Of a DNA stretch of 64,000 nt, positions 1-10,129 are shown one piece after another (position 1 is the stretch's first letter; the number at the start of each line of letters is the position of its first letter). This DNA is from Candidula unifasciata (taxonomy: Eukaryota; Mollusca; Gastropoda; Stylommatophora; Geomitridae), in NCBI GenBank assembly GCA_905116865.2, contig CAJHNH020008461.1, positions 215,001-279,000 of the forward strand, in the 5' to 3' direction. Both the position numbers and the translations under genes were made by a program. The notes beneath the pieces are model-generated. The model ran no database searches and had not been told where the DNA came from. It saw only the letters and a list, made by a program, of their open reading frames with translations.

Positions 1-59
1 GTGCATGAGTCACGTGGTTACTTCACAGGACTGTATGTGGTAAGCGTTTAAGGCTTGTC

Positions 60-170
60 AATCTGGAAACCAGGGTCATTTTTTGAATGCATTCCGGCTC
101 CCCCAGGAGCTAAAGTCACGACTTTCAGATCCGTAACCGAGCGTCTAGCCACTACACCATGGAGGCTCAG
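60..170 (-). repeat. tRNA-derived SINE head (probable)
   Basis: Read on the minus strand from 170, the sequence starts GAGCCTCCATGGTGTAGTGG, which resembles a tRNA 5' end with an A-box (TGGTGTAGTGG). A degenerate B-box position follows, then a GC-rich stem ending at a T/A-rich stretch near 80. It contains no ORF. A diverged relative of the head may lie at 33090. It is too diverged to be a working tRNA gene. Confidence 0.4.
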
Positions 171-1490
171 ATTGGCACTATGTTAGTTAGTACATGGGCA
201 CCATAAGACGTAAAATTGTTTTTAAAAAAGTGGCAATTGTTATTCCAGAAAGGAGATGCATCGGTTAACCAGCAGAACGGTGGGAACCGGCTATCAAAGA
301 CACTCAGGGCATGACAGATTAAAAAGTGTGTTAGCTGCCATGGTACCGTGTGGTATTCTTGCAGGCTGTGATGAGAACGACGTTCTTCAAAGGACCGTAT
401 TTTTTCTGCTATACAGAGAAAAAGGAAAAGTTTGTTTTTTTTTAAGTTAAGGACGCCGCGAGGTATTCTAGGAGAAGAGAAAAGAAGAAGAAAGAAAGGA
501 TCTTTTTTCACGCCTTCAAGTGTGTTGGGAATATAATGCTAAGCCTATATCCTATAGACCAGTTGGCACTGCTCGGTGGGTGATGTTGTCAATATCACGC
601 CGAGCACCTTTACTTCCAAGGACTTTACCTAGTACCACATTAAGATTAGGTCGATATGAGATCCAAGGCTCATAATTTTTTATTTAAAGTCCGGCTGTAT
701 ACAAATTTGAACCCTGACCTTCAGATGCATAGGCGAAGCTCTAAAGGCTATATGAAGGTGGCCTCCACAGAGAAATAAAAACTGGTGAATATATTAGACA
801 TTGGCAGGGATTCAGTTCTCCAAGCGAACCCTTCCTTATAAGTGTAGATCACATGCCTGAAGCATTTAGAATGCAAACATGGGTATAATTATTTATGCAG
901 ACTTCATATTACCACTGTCGATGACATTACTTCCATCGGAAATTAAATGTTCAGGAAATTATACGCGACTGACCAGCAGAGATTTAATGCATATAGTAGT
1001 CAAGAGAGAAAAAACGGCATGGAACTAATACTAAACTATATATACAGATATGGAATTTAATAGTTTCCCCGCTTAGATATAAATATATTAGTTACTTAGT
1101 GGGGATACGATCATTGCACTCCATAGGTGCTTACATCCTTCTCTCAACATGAACTCCAAGCGTCGTGTGACTAAAAGCGCCAGATCTTTGTTGACTGATA
1201 AGTCTTTCTGTTTGTCCCATGTGTCTCTCGCTTTTGGCTATGCAATATAATATGTACTATAAAATATACAATCTAAATATAGTGTGATGCTGGACGACAT
1301 GAATCACGTAATAAACAAAACAGAGGAATATACAATATGTGACAACTTACCGTGTTACAACTCACTGTGTGAAAACTCACTGTGTGAAAACTCACTGTGT
1401 GACAGTCATGTTGTAGTGTAAGTAAAAATGTTTAGGATATAATGAGTTTAAGTAACGCCTTTCCTGGACTAAAAGAATAAAAAGTTCAAC
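171..1490. other. No gene recognised; SINE-like scrap and short tandem repeat
   Basis: I see no convincing exon on either strand. The second half of the BIR domain interrupted at 1514 (expected CFxC and HxxxxxxC on the minus strand) was looked for here and not found, so the next exon of that gene probably lies outside the window. Minus-strand 775-540 includes a B-box-like GGGTTCAAAT near 710, suggesting an old SINE. Positions 1339-1405 hold about four diverged copies of a 17-18 bp unit containing CTCACTGTGTG. Confidence 0.5.
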
Positions 1491-1513
1491 GTGCACACTT
1501 TATGCAGACGTAC

Positions 1514-2540
1514 CTGCATAGAAAAACCCGGCTACAGCCAAATCTTCAGGTCTGTGTGTATGCTGAGGGCTCCAGTCAGTAAAAGACTTCCTCCGGACAG
1601 CCTCAATAGAGAAATGAGGATATGCTGCAGCATCGAGATTGAGTGGAAGAATACCGCCCACTGCTCCTTCTTCTGCGACCTCATTTGTGCCTTCAGCGTT
1701 GTGTGAACTTTTACTTTTATACAGTAACGGCTGTTTAGCGGCAGACGTTAGAACTGAGTGTGATCCATTTGGTTCTGGTCTTTCCTCGCAAACAACAACT
1801 CCTGATATATAGTTGAGGTTTGATGGTAAGCTGTACGAGTGGTTGATGGAGGAGGGATACTCAAACTGAAGGAGATTTGTACAGCTGGAGTCAGTTACTA
1901 GAAGCTGGACATCACTGTGTGTTTCTCTTTCTGGTTCTACAAACAGAATATCTTCTGATTGATACCCACTGCTGTAACTCATGGCCGACGTTTGTGGCGA
2001 ATCCAAGATCGGTTTAGTTTCAAGAACATTTTTGGGGGTTAAATTGCTAGAAGACTGTCCAACGGAAGAAGGTGTTTCTTCTAGGTAGGGTGTCAGGCTT
2101 CCATTGTAAATGAAATAATCTGTCAAGGCATCTAAAGGTAAATCTTGGATCCACTGGTCTATAGGCTTGTTGAATACATGACGAGGGCATAGTGAGCTGT
2201 GAGAACTGTTAGTGGAGCTCTGTGAACAGTCACGAGACCCTTGAAATGTGTGTCGACATCCAAAGCAAACGATTTTCACAGTTTCACTTTCGAAATAAAA
2301 CCCAGATTTCGCTAAGTTGGTAACAAAAATGCTGTCATCTTTTGGGAATTTCCTAAAATCAAATGACGAAAGTCGAAAAACTTCAAAATTCATAAAGATA
2401 TATAAATTACTTGGTACTTCCGATGATGGCTGATCAAATGTCTGGATAACATACCGCCATGGCATATGTCTAACAGGATCAAATTTTGTGAGTAATCGTA
2501 ATCCAAAACTGCCTTCTAAATTTGGGCATAACGACTCCAT
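1514..2540 (-). CDS. IAP-like protein: one and a half BIR domains, exon ends at a splice donor
   Basis: Inhibitor-of-apoptosis-type gene. BIR domains are zinc-binding folds that bind caspases or signalling adaptors. From the ATG at 2540 (A at -3, G at +4) the frame has 342 codons. Residues about 52-124 form a degenerate BIR: FRLSSF, then SGFYF, then CFGC (Cys92, Cys95), then a His/Cys pair with spacing x3 (His114, Cys118), where x6 is usual. After a Ser/Pro/Thr-rich linker of about 190 residues, the end starts a second, classical BIR (KSFTDW, then LAVAGFFYAG) and stops at GCAG|GTACGT, a strong donor at 1513-1508 that splits the domain after YAG. The rest of that BIR, and any RING domain, is not seen. 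The TTG-initiated extension to 2597 is less likely. The frame differs from that of the long ORF just upstream, with an overlap, so this may be the downstream part of one broken gene. Assignment to the BIR family is firm; membership of a functional IAP is inferred. Confidence 0.75.
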
Positions 2541-4348
2541 GATGCTGAATCTGGACACTGTTTTATTAGACAAGCATTTGTGAGTTTTATGACACAATCC
2601 TCATTTCTGGATACAACAAAGCTACATTCCATTTGTGTGGCTTCTTCCTCGCTCTTCGTACAAAAATTAACATATTCAGTCCAACAGTTTCCATCATTGT
2701 TCCCTAGCCACTCATCGTCGAGGTTACCATTCACATTCTCGTATGAAACCAAGGTACATTTATCACCCATTACTTCTCCAACTTCACGTTTCGCACAGTC
2801 ATCAAGACCCGCAATCAACAATACTGCATCTTTAATTGTTGACGACTCAAGATCTTCATCACACTCTTTATTCTTTAGACATTTTTGTCGCTTGATTTCG
2901 TCATCAAAAGATGTAGGTGAATAATCCAAATTTAGCTGCGAGACTACAGCTGGCAAAAAAATCGCAAATTTGTCTGTTTTATCTGAAGGGCTGAGCCAAT
3001 TCAAAGCTTGTAAATCATAGTCTCTCCTGCCACGAGTAACTGTACGTGAGATTTGATCAGTAATAGTTTCCAAAGACAGTGCATCCTTGTGAGTTTTCCC
3101 ATAAAGGTTAGTAAAAGCATTTTTCATTGAAGGATCATCAAAAACAGTTTCCGCTAATTTTCTCGGATGTTTTTGGCTGCTTTGATCGTCTGATAAGTCG
3201 AGGATGTCTACCGAACTTAGGAATTCATGAGCACTAAATTTGACATCTGCTTTGATGTCCAGATCACTACCACAATTTTGTCCCAAAGCGATATCTACTT
3301 CACAGGCAGATTCACACTCTGTCATTACAATAACTAGTAAATCTGATTTCAGGAGGTTTCCGTTTTCTGTTGTGGTATCTTTAGTACCTCTAGATGACTG
3401 TGGCTTTTGTGAAAAAGAAATGTCACGTGATGGTTCTGCTGAAAAATTTCTACAGTTTGTCCTTTCACCACTTGTCGACGTTTGTCTAATCTTGGTACTT
3501 GTTAACAGACAATGAGAGCCTAATAATCGACGGTTAGAGCTTGGTGACCCATCCCTAGAACTTGGTGACCCGCTCCTAGAACTTAGTGACCCACTCCTAG
3601 AACTTGGTGACCCGCTCCTAGAACTTAGTGACCCACTCCTAGAACTTGTTGACTCGCTCCTAGAACTTGGTGACCAACTAGAGCTTAATCCACTACTATG
3701 GTTTGGTGAGCGGTTCCCGTCTCCTGGAGGAAAATGTGCAACAGTCTGGTCGTACTGATTGTCTTGACTGTCATTCACCTTCATTTCAGCGTTTCGTATC
3801 TCGTCCTGGTTCAGTGCACCTTCAGACTTCAGGTCTTCAACTGGAGCATTGTGCTGTTTCAGTTTAACTGCATAGTCAACATATGTTATATAATCATCAT
3901 AGATATCTATGCTCTTCGTGATTACATTACATGCTGCATTGTTTATTTTAGATGAAAAATCTTCTGTGTATTTATCATCATATTCTGTAAATCCCGTATA
4001 TGAATTGTCCAAATCAGCAATTGGTGATAAAAACATTTGCTGCAAACGTGAAATTTTGAGATGAACATACCATGCAATCTTTTCATAACCCAGGACCTTT
4101 TTTATTGTTTCCGTAAAATCTGTGTATTTCGGAATGTACTCCAAGCGTTCCACAATAAATACTAAATTTTTAAAAATAATAATGTAGTACTCAGCTGGCT
4201 GCATGTAGACGTTGGCAGGACTAACACACATGTCTACTGTCAAATATGCAGCCATGGTATTGTTGATGCGTACGTTTTTTCTGGAAGCTATTTGTTCTAG
4301 TTCATCAGCGACACAGGCTTTGCTTTCAGAAGGAGGCTGGCAAACCAT
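2516..4348 (-). CDS. Unrecognised 610-residue protein with Ser/Arg repeat, upstream of BIR ORF
   Basis: A single open frame with a good initiation context (AACATGG). The first 150 residues are mixed and mildly hydrophobic (around residues 50-75), with no signal peptide. Residues about 215-270 are low complexity, with seven-residue units of the type SSRSGSP/SSRSGSL encoded by a 21-bp DNA repeat. The remainder is acidic and Ser/Thr-rich. I recognise no catalytic or zinc motif. The ORF ends TAG at 2518-2516, inside the beginning of the BIR ORF, which reads in the -1 frame relative to it. The 1.8-kb intron-free length is unusual beside the spliced gene downstream. It could be the N-terminal part of a frameshifted IAP gene, a separate cistron, or a retroposed or virus-derived gene; viral origin is only a possibility because BIR genes also occur in large DNA viruses. 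Confidence 0.6.
   Translation of the reverse strand: MVCQPPSESKACVADELEQIASRKNVRINNTMAAYLTVDMCVSPANVYMQPAEYYIIIFKNLVFIVERLEYIPKYTDFTETIKKVLGYEKIAWYVHLKISRLQQMFLSPIADLDNSYTGFTEYDDKYTEDFSSKINNAACNVITKSIDIYDDYITYVDYAVKLKQHNAPVEDLKSEGALNQDEIRNAEMKVNDSQDNQYDQTVAHFPPGDGNRSPNHSSGLSSSWSPSSRSESTSSRSGSLSSRSGSPSSRSGSLSSRSGSPSSRDGSPSSNRRLLGSHCLLTSTKIRQTSTSGERTNCRNFSAEPSRDISFSQKPQSSRGTKDTTTENGNLLKSDLLVIVMTECESACEVDIALGQNCGSDLDIKADVKFSAHEFLSSVDILDLSDDQSSQKHPRKLAETVFDDPSMKNAFTNLYGKTHKDALSLETITDQISRTVTRGRRDYDLQALNWLSPSDKTDKFAIFLPAVVSQLNLDYSPTSFDDEIKRQKCLKNKECDEDLESSTIKDAVLLIAGLDDCAKREVGEVMGDKCTLVSYENVNGNLDDEWLGNNDGNCWTEYVNFCTKSEEEATQMECSFVVSRNEDCVIKLTNACLIKQCPDSASWSRYAQI
3535..3680 (-). repeat. 21-bp coding minisatellite (SSRSGSx)
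   Basis: About seven units built on CCTAGAACTTGGTGACCCGC (plus strand) alternate between two variants (CCCGC/CCCAC). They preserve the reading frame of the surrounding ORF and give seven-residue Ser/Arg-rich units. The alternating variants suggest expansion by dimers. Confidence 0.9.
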
Positions 4349-4398
4349 GTTTACTGTTGATATTGTGCTGGACCTAGTCGTGTGGTGGCTGTGTACAG

Positions 4399-4409
4399 CT
4401 TAAATAAGA
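4399..4409 (-). promoter_or_regulatory. Possible TATA-like box for the minus-strand gene
   Basis: Minus-strand CTTATTTAAG lies about 55 nt upstream of the ATG at 4348. The position suits a core promoter with a short leader, but the motif is weak and no start site can be read from sequence alone. Confidence 0.2.
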
Positions 4410-4930
4410 GAGAGAGCACCGGATAAACTTGAATTTTGGTGGTTAAACTAGCATGCTGGAGCAGTACATAAATATTCTGAAAGTCCCAATCTTATCGGCA
4501 TAAGAAGTCATTTATTGAGCTGCATGATAGACCACGACCACATCTGCAGGACAACCATCTCTATGAACTCTCTCATAAACTGAGAAAACATCTGCATCAA
4601 GAATTTAGCCCTACATGTCTTTATCTTCTTCTGTAACGTATCTTTAGTTTTATGTTGAACCTGGATGTTTATAAGCTTTGTTTCTTGTCCGTTGAACTTT
4701 CTAGTGACTGTTTGTGTTGTATTTAAGATTTTACGACCATATATCTATGACCACCGACTTCAGGAATTTCTGGATAAACCCCTAACGTTGTGTAAGCTCA
4801 TCCACTTTGAACATTCGCTCCTAGCTGTTCTTAATTCCTTCTTGTCACATCCGCATGAAAGACCACTTCAGGATCTCCTTGATTACCTCCAACAGCTCTG
4901 CAAGATTTTTCAATTCTCCTAAAAAGGAGA
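4410..4930. other. No gene recognised
   Basis: The longest frame (4665-4922, 85 residues) has no recognisable motif and no splice-bounded structure. The region may contain older transposon sequence, because it leads directly into a LINE 3' end. Confidence 0.4.
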
Positions 4931-4959
4931 ACGAATTCTACCTTACTGCAAATTGTGGG

Positions 4960-5190
4960 AACGACACCTTGTACTAGATTTATCGAGAAACAGCAGTTCA
5001 AGTGGTTTGGCCATCTACAAGAGCAAGAGGACGGCCGCGGAAAACATGGATCGACAACATTAAAGACACTCTACACCTTTACGGCATGACAATAGCCAGT
5101 GGCAGCCAACGTGCACTGGATCGCAAATTATTCCTTCCCACGAGGCATTAACGGCTGAAGTGGTTAATGATGATGATGATGATGATAATA
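4960..5190 (+). mobile_element. RTE-like LINE, 3' end with (GAT)n tail
   Basis: Carries the usual C-terminal signature of invertebrate RTE-like reverse transcriptases: FKWFGHL, then after a frame break RGRPRKTWIDNIKDTL, then ASGSQRALDRKLF. A stop and the simple tail (GAT)n at 5163-5188 follow. The 5' part is missing, as is normal for truncated LINE insertions. Confidence 0.75.
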
Positions 5191-5204
5191 TGTTGCCTGA
5201 TGAC

Positions 5205-6552
5205 TGGACTGAAGGAACAATAGTCAAAATCCCCAAAAAAAGGAGACTTAACAGACTGCAATAATTGGAGGGGAATTACTCTGCTCTCAGTACCAAGCAA
5301 AATAGTTTGTAAAAACATCATAATGCGGCTTGAAAAAGGAGTAGATAAATGCCTACGAGTGGAACAAGCAGGATTCAGAAAGGGCAGAGGAACAACTGAG
5401 CACATCTTCGCCATACGGAACATTTTAGAACAATGCAACGAATGGCAGAGAAGTATATATAATAATTTTGTGGACTTTAGGAAAGCTTTTGATAGCGTCC
5501 TTAGAGACGGTCTGTGGAAAATTTTACGACATTATGGAATTCCAGAAAAAATAGTCAACATAATTGCTCTCTTCTATAAAGACTTTTCCTGCAGTTTAAA
5601 AAATTACAATACATCTTTCCCAGTAAAGACAGGTGTAAGACAGGGATGTGTTATGTCATCTCTCCTCTTCAACCTTGTGATTGATTGGATACTAAAGAAC
5701 ACAGTAGACAGGACATTAAGAGGCATACGATGGACTCCATTCACCATGCTTGAGGACATTGATTTTGCAGATGATATAGCACTCCTATCACATAAACACG
5801 AACAAGAGAAAAGTAACAGACTAAACTGCACAGCAGAAATGGTGGGACTGAGAATAAATACAAAGAAAACTAAGATCATGACAAACAGTCCAAACCAACA
5901 ACCAGTGACCATAAGTAACCAATCACTTGAAAATGTAGAACATTTCACGTATCTTGGCAGTGTGGTGTCCCTACTGGGAGGGACAGAGGAAGACATACAG
6001 TCACGTCTGAACAAAGATAGAGCTGCTTTTGGAAGGATGAGGCAAATCTGAAAATCCAACAATTACTGCAAAGGAACGAAACTGCGACTCTACAAGAGCA
6101 TCATTTTGCCAGTTCTTCTCTATGGAGTGAAATGCTGGAGAATGACCAAAAAGGATGCACACAAGCTGTCCACCTTCCACCACACATGTCTACGTAGAAT
6201 TATCAAAATTTTCTGGCCAGATGCAATCTCAAACATTAAACTACTTCAAACCACAAACCAAGAAACTTTAGACAGTATGATTACCAAGAGAAGATGGAAA
6301 TGGCTTGGCCACGTTATGAGAATGACTTCTGATATACCTGCCAAAACAGCTCTCACATGGACACCAGAGGGAAAGAGAAAACATGGGCGCCCAAAAACAA
6401 CATGGAGACGAACGATGGAAAGTGACCTGAGTGCGGCATCTTTGACATGGAAAACTGCATTGAAGATTGCACAGGACAGGAAAGTATAGAAAGTCCTCTC
6501 TGAAGCCTCATGTGCCACTAGGCATAACGAGAACTGATGATGATGATGATAT
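5205..6552 (+). mobile_element. RTE-like LINE with reverse transcriptase domain, one internal stop
   Basis: A 5'-truncated non-LTR retrotransposon. After an A-run frameshift near 5240 (KIPKK motif), the long frame (5323-6051) has the RT core: QAGFRKGRGTTEH, then VDFRKAFDSV (catalytic Asp), then GVRQGCVMS, then the FADDIALL box with two catalytic Asp. A single TGA at 6049-6051 interrupts it. The same frame continues from 6052 to 6489 with ILPVLLYG, WKWLGHVMRM, HGRPKTTWRRTMESDL and AQDRKV. The element ends in a (GAT)n tail at 6536-6550. It starts almost directly after the tail of the preceding LINE. Endonuclease domain absent. The clade is judged by eye; the LINE identity is secure. Confidence 0.85.
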
Positions 6553-6827
6553 CATGCATTGAATCACCACAGACTCCAGCTGAATCCAGTGACGGAATCC
6601 AGTCCAGCATTTGTGGCTCTCTCATCAGGGCTTCTTTTGGGCGTCGTCGTCTGCCCAATCCCTCTATTTCACATTGCAGTGCCTGTTTGGTGATTATTTT
6701 CCTCTCTTCTCAGAGTGTGTCCAGTGCAACATCATCTTCTCTGTCTGGCCTACAACTTTTGTTACCATTGGCTACACGGACCTTTCTTGTTTTTCTCCCT
6801 CTCTCAGAAAAAAAAAATCACATTTTA
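6553..6827. other. No gene recognised
   Basis: The stretch between the LINE tail and the mariner left end is pyrimidine-rich, with short shadow frames only. The TA at 6826-6827 is the mariner target dinucleotide. Confidence 0.5.
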
Positions 6828-7007
6828 CAAGGTCCGACAATTAAGTTATGAGACTGATTATTATTATTTTTATTTGAAGCAAAGCATGGAATCCAAAGAG
6901 GCAACTTTCAACTATGATCTGGCAAATTTGCATGCTGCCTGATAAGCAGACGACAACAAGCTGCCATTTTGTTAATCTAATAAGATGTGCATTGTTACGA
7001 AATAAGC

Positions 7008-8230
7008 ATGGAGCAAAAAGCTAACATTAAATTATGTTTAAAACTCATAAAAAGCGCCATTGAGACAATTGAATTGATACGACAAGTTTATGGGGACAAT
7101 TTTTTTTATCTCGTACACATATTTTCAAGTGGTATTCACGATTCAAAAGTGGTGTAGAAATGACGCCCAGTTTCTGTTCGTAATGAGGAACTCATTGCAA
7201 AAGTCAGAGAAAGGATACAAGAAGATCGTTGTTGGACTGTGAGGATGATGGTGGATGAATTTGATGTTAATATAGAGACCAATTGTAAAATTTTAGTGGA
7301 AGATTTGGGCAAGAAAAAAGTTATTTGCCGATTTGTACCACATTCCTTGTCTGGTGACCAAAATCATCAGCATGTTGAGTACGCGAATGACATCATCAAA
7401 ACATGTCACAGAAATAAACATTTCCTAAATTTGAATGTTGCAGAGGATGAAACATGAATTTTCCGCTATGATCCTACAACTAAACGCCAAAGTGCTCAGT
7501 GGAAGTCATAATCATCAACAGAAGGCCCCCCAAAAAATCCGTCTTTAAAAGTCGAAAGTGAATACAAAGCTGGTATGCTTCTACGACAGCAAAGGAGATA
7601 TTCACAAAGAATTTATTCCACTGTCACAGCCACAGTTTATTTAGGTACTTTGAAACGTCTATTGAAAAGAATTCTCCGAATCCGACCCGAGTATTCGATA
7701 CCTGTCAGTTCTTTCCTTCTTCATGACAATGCACCAGCTCACCGGGCGGTAGTTGTACAAGAATTTTTGGTCCAAAAACAAGTATGTGTTCTCAGCCATC
7801 CACCCTACTCCCCAGATTTGTCTCCCTGTGATTATCTTTTTTTTTTCCCCCAAAAATTTAAGTTACCATAGAAAGGACGCTTCTTTGACGATATTGGTGA
7901 CATCCAAAGGGCCGTAACGTGGACTTCAAAAAAGTTAGTTGGGTGTCCTTTACAGGACGTTGCAGAACCAACCCCAAAAGCCCCTGTTTGTTGTGTGGTT
8001 TTTCTAGGCAAATTTACGTCTCGTAGTTTGCCATTGCCTCTAAACGGTCGGCTTTTTTTTATACCACTGTCGAAACCAACACAAGGCGCATGGCCCGCAG
8101 CTGGGATCGAACCCGGCATCCCAGCATTACGAAGCGTTCGCATCGACTTAGCCACAGAGCCGATAACGTGAACTTTAGAGGCTATAATAACAGAAAAACT
8201 ACAGGGGTCGTTTCAGTGTTTGTTAGATCG
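7008..8230 (+). pseudogene. Mariner transposase pseudogene
   Basis: Starts with an ATG at 7008 followed by the HTH-type N-terminus (EQKANIKLCLKLIKSAIET, LIRQVYGD). The fragment at 7239-7457 carries the region around the first catalytic Asp. The fragment at 7575-7868 carries HDNAPAHRA and HPPYSPDLSPCDY. The spacing between the last two catalytic Asp is 34 residues, which defines DD34D mariners. Several stops and frameshifts, plus a SINE at about 7927-8163, disrupt it. The C-terminus resumes after the SINE near 8180. Confidence 0.88.
7927..8163 (-). mobile_element. tRNA-derived SINE nested in the mariner
   Basis: On the minus strand from 8163 a tRNA-like head reads GGCTCTGTGGCTAAGTCGAT (A-box) and, about 35 nt later, GGGTTCGATCCC (B-box). 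An unrelated body follows. The insertion is flanked by TAACGTGGACTT (7915-7926) and TAACGTGAACTT (8164-8175), a 12-bp target-site duplication with one change. A second, older copy lies at 52365-52560. Confidence 0.82.
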
Positions 8231-8354
8231 TACCACATTCTGTATTAATTAATGCACATGGGGCTTACTTTGAATAAAATACATGTTATATCTTTAACTG
8301 TTGATTATTTAAATTGTTATAGAATTAGTCTCATTATTTAATTGTCGGACCTTG

Positions 8355-8470
8355 TGTTCTAGAACATTGCATAAAATTTTTTTTGTTAACTTGATTTCAC
8401 AATTCCTAAAAATAAACATACATCGGGATTTCCCAGAACGAAAGTCATGTCAGTCTGATTCTTGTTTTTG
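8355..8470 (+). repeat. Dispersed repeat sharing CGGGATTTCCCAGAA
   Basis: The segment from TGTTCTAGAAC to TCAGTCTGATT is similar to the reverse complement of 17090-17215. It shares CTAAAAATAAA, ATCGGGATTTCCCAGAA and TGTCAGTCTG in the same order. No coding potential. It starts directly at the mariner's right end. Confidence 0.6.
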
Positions 8471-8695
8471 CTAAACTAAATTATTGCTTTGGGAATCTAT
8501 GAAACTGTAGTCAGTAATGGGTAGTCATATACGACGAGAGAATGAAGAGAAATCAAAAGATATTTTAGACAAAACTATTTCAGGGATGAGAGATGTGCCT
8601 TATCTATGAAAATTTGGAACTGACAAAGGATCACTACTGACTGCATTTGAATTGTGTATAACTAAAATTTGTAAATATGGATAATGAAAAGTTGT

Positions 8696-10109
8696 AACAT
8701 ATTCGGTGGTAACCTAGCGAAGTTACAACATTATTGGGCGCAACGGCGATATCTTAGCCATGTTACAATAATATTAGGTGCAAGGGTGGTATCTTAGTCA
8801 AGTTACAGAATTTTTGGGTGTAAGGATGGTATCTTAGCCAATACAACATTATTGTGAGCAAGGGTGATATCTTAGCCAAGTTACAACATCACTGGGTGCA
8901 AGAGCGGTATCTTAGTCATGTTACAACATTATTGGGTACAAGGACGGTATATTAGTCAAGTTACAAAGTTATTGGGTGCAAGGACGGTATCTTAGTCAAG
9001 TTACAAAGTTATTGGGTGCAAGGACGGTATCTTAGTTAAGTTACAACATTATTGGGTGCAAGGACGGTATCTTAGTCAAGTTACAAAGTTATTGGGTGCA
9101 AGGACGGTTTCTTAGTCAAGTTACAACATTGTTGGTTGGAAGGGCGGTATCTTAGTCAAGTTACAATGTTATTGGTTGCAAAGACGGCAGCTTAGTCAAG
9201 TTACAATGTTTTTAGGTGCAAAGACGGTATCTTAGTCAAGTTAAAACGTTATTAGGTGCAAGGACAGTATCTTAGTCAAGTTACAACGTTATTGGGTGCA
9301 AGTACGGTATCTGAGTCAAGTTACAACGTTACTGGTTGCAAGGGCGGTATCTTCGTCAAGTTACAATGTTACTGGGTGCAAAGGCGGTATCTTAGTCAAG
9401 TTACAATGTTACTGGGTGCAAAGACGGTATCTTAGTCAAGTTAAAACGTTTTTAGGTGCAAGGACGGTATCTTAGTCAAGTTACAACGTTATTAGCTGCA
9501 AAGACGGTATCTTAGTCAAGTTAAAACGTTTTTAGGTGCAAGGACGGTATCTTAGTCAAGTTACAACGTTACTGGGTGCAAGGACGGTATCTTAGTCAAG
9601 TTACAACGTTATTAGGTGCAAGGACGGTATCTTAGTCAAGTTACAACGTTATTAGGTGCAAGGACGGTATCTTAGTCAAGTTACAACGTTATTAGGTGCA
9701 AGGACGGTATCTTAGTAAAGTTACAACGTTACTGGGTGCAAAGACGGTAGCTTAGTCAAGTTACAACGTTATTAGGTGCAAGGACGGTATCTTAGTCAAG
9801 TTACAACATTATTAGGTGCAAGGACGGTATCTTAGTCAAGTTACTACGTTACTGGATGCAAGTACGGTATCTTAGTCAAGTTACAACGTTATTGGGTGCA
9901 AGGACGGTATCTTAGTCAAGTTACAACTTCATTAGGTGCAAAGATGGTAGCTTAGTCAAGTTACAACGTTATTAGGTGCAAAGATGATAGTTTAGTCAAG
10001 TTACAACGTTATTAGTTGCAAGGACGGTATCTTAGTCAAGTTACAACATTTTTGGTTGCAAGGGCGGTATCTTAGTCAAGTTACTACGTTAGTGGATGCA
10101 AGGGCGGTA
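8696..10109. repeat. 40-bp minisatellite, about 35 copies
   Basis: The unit contains GGACGGTATCTTAGTCAAG followed by TTACAACGTTATT, with point variants. The first copies (8696-8900) are the most diverged and the central copies are very uniform. It ends abruptly next to the RTE-like LINE at about 10130. Confidence 0.95.
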
Positions 10110-10129
10110 AGTCCTCCCCTCCTGAATTT

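Larger units (their letters stand above)
6828..8354 (+). mobile_element. Tc1/mariner element, DD34D, with terminal inverted repeats
   Basis: The ends are inverted copies beginning CAAGGTCCGACAATTAA, matching at about 29 of 32 positions. They are flanked by TA on the left and TG (decayed TA) on the right. Removing the nested SINE and its target duplication (about 250 bp) leaves roughly 1.28 kb, the normal length of an autonomous mariner. The transposase inside is broken, so this copy is not autonomous. Confidence 0.92.

Noticed and set aside
1..1490. Exon with the second half of the BIR domain
   Set aside because: Searched for a CFxC-type motif on the minus strand; none found.
2516..2597. Classical -1 slippery site
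   Set aside because: No X-XXY-YYZ heptamer lies in the zero frame within the overlap.
2516..2700. Short intron joining the two BIR-gene ORFs
   Set aside because: Candidate donor/acceptor pairs (for example GTATCC to TGTCCAG, 64 nt) leave the wrong phase.
1514..4348. Integrated DNA-virus gene block
   Set aside because: BIR genes occur in some large animal viruses, but the spliced BIR and the lack of any other viral gene nearby favour a host gene.
8696..10109. CRISPR-like array
   Set aside because: 40-bp units are contiguous with no spacers.
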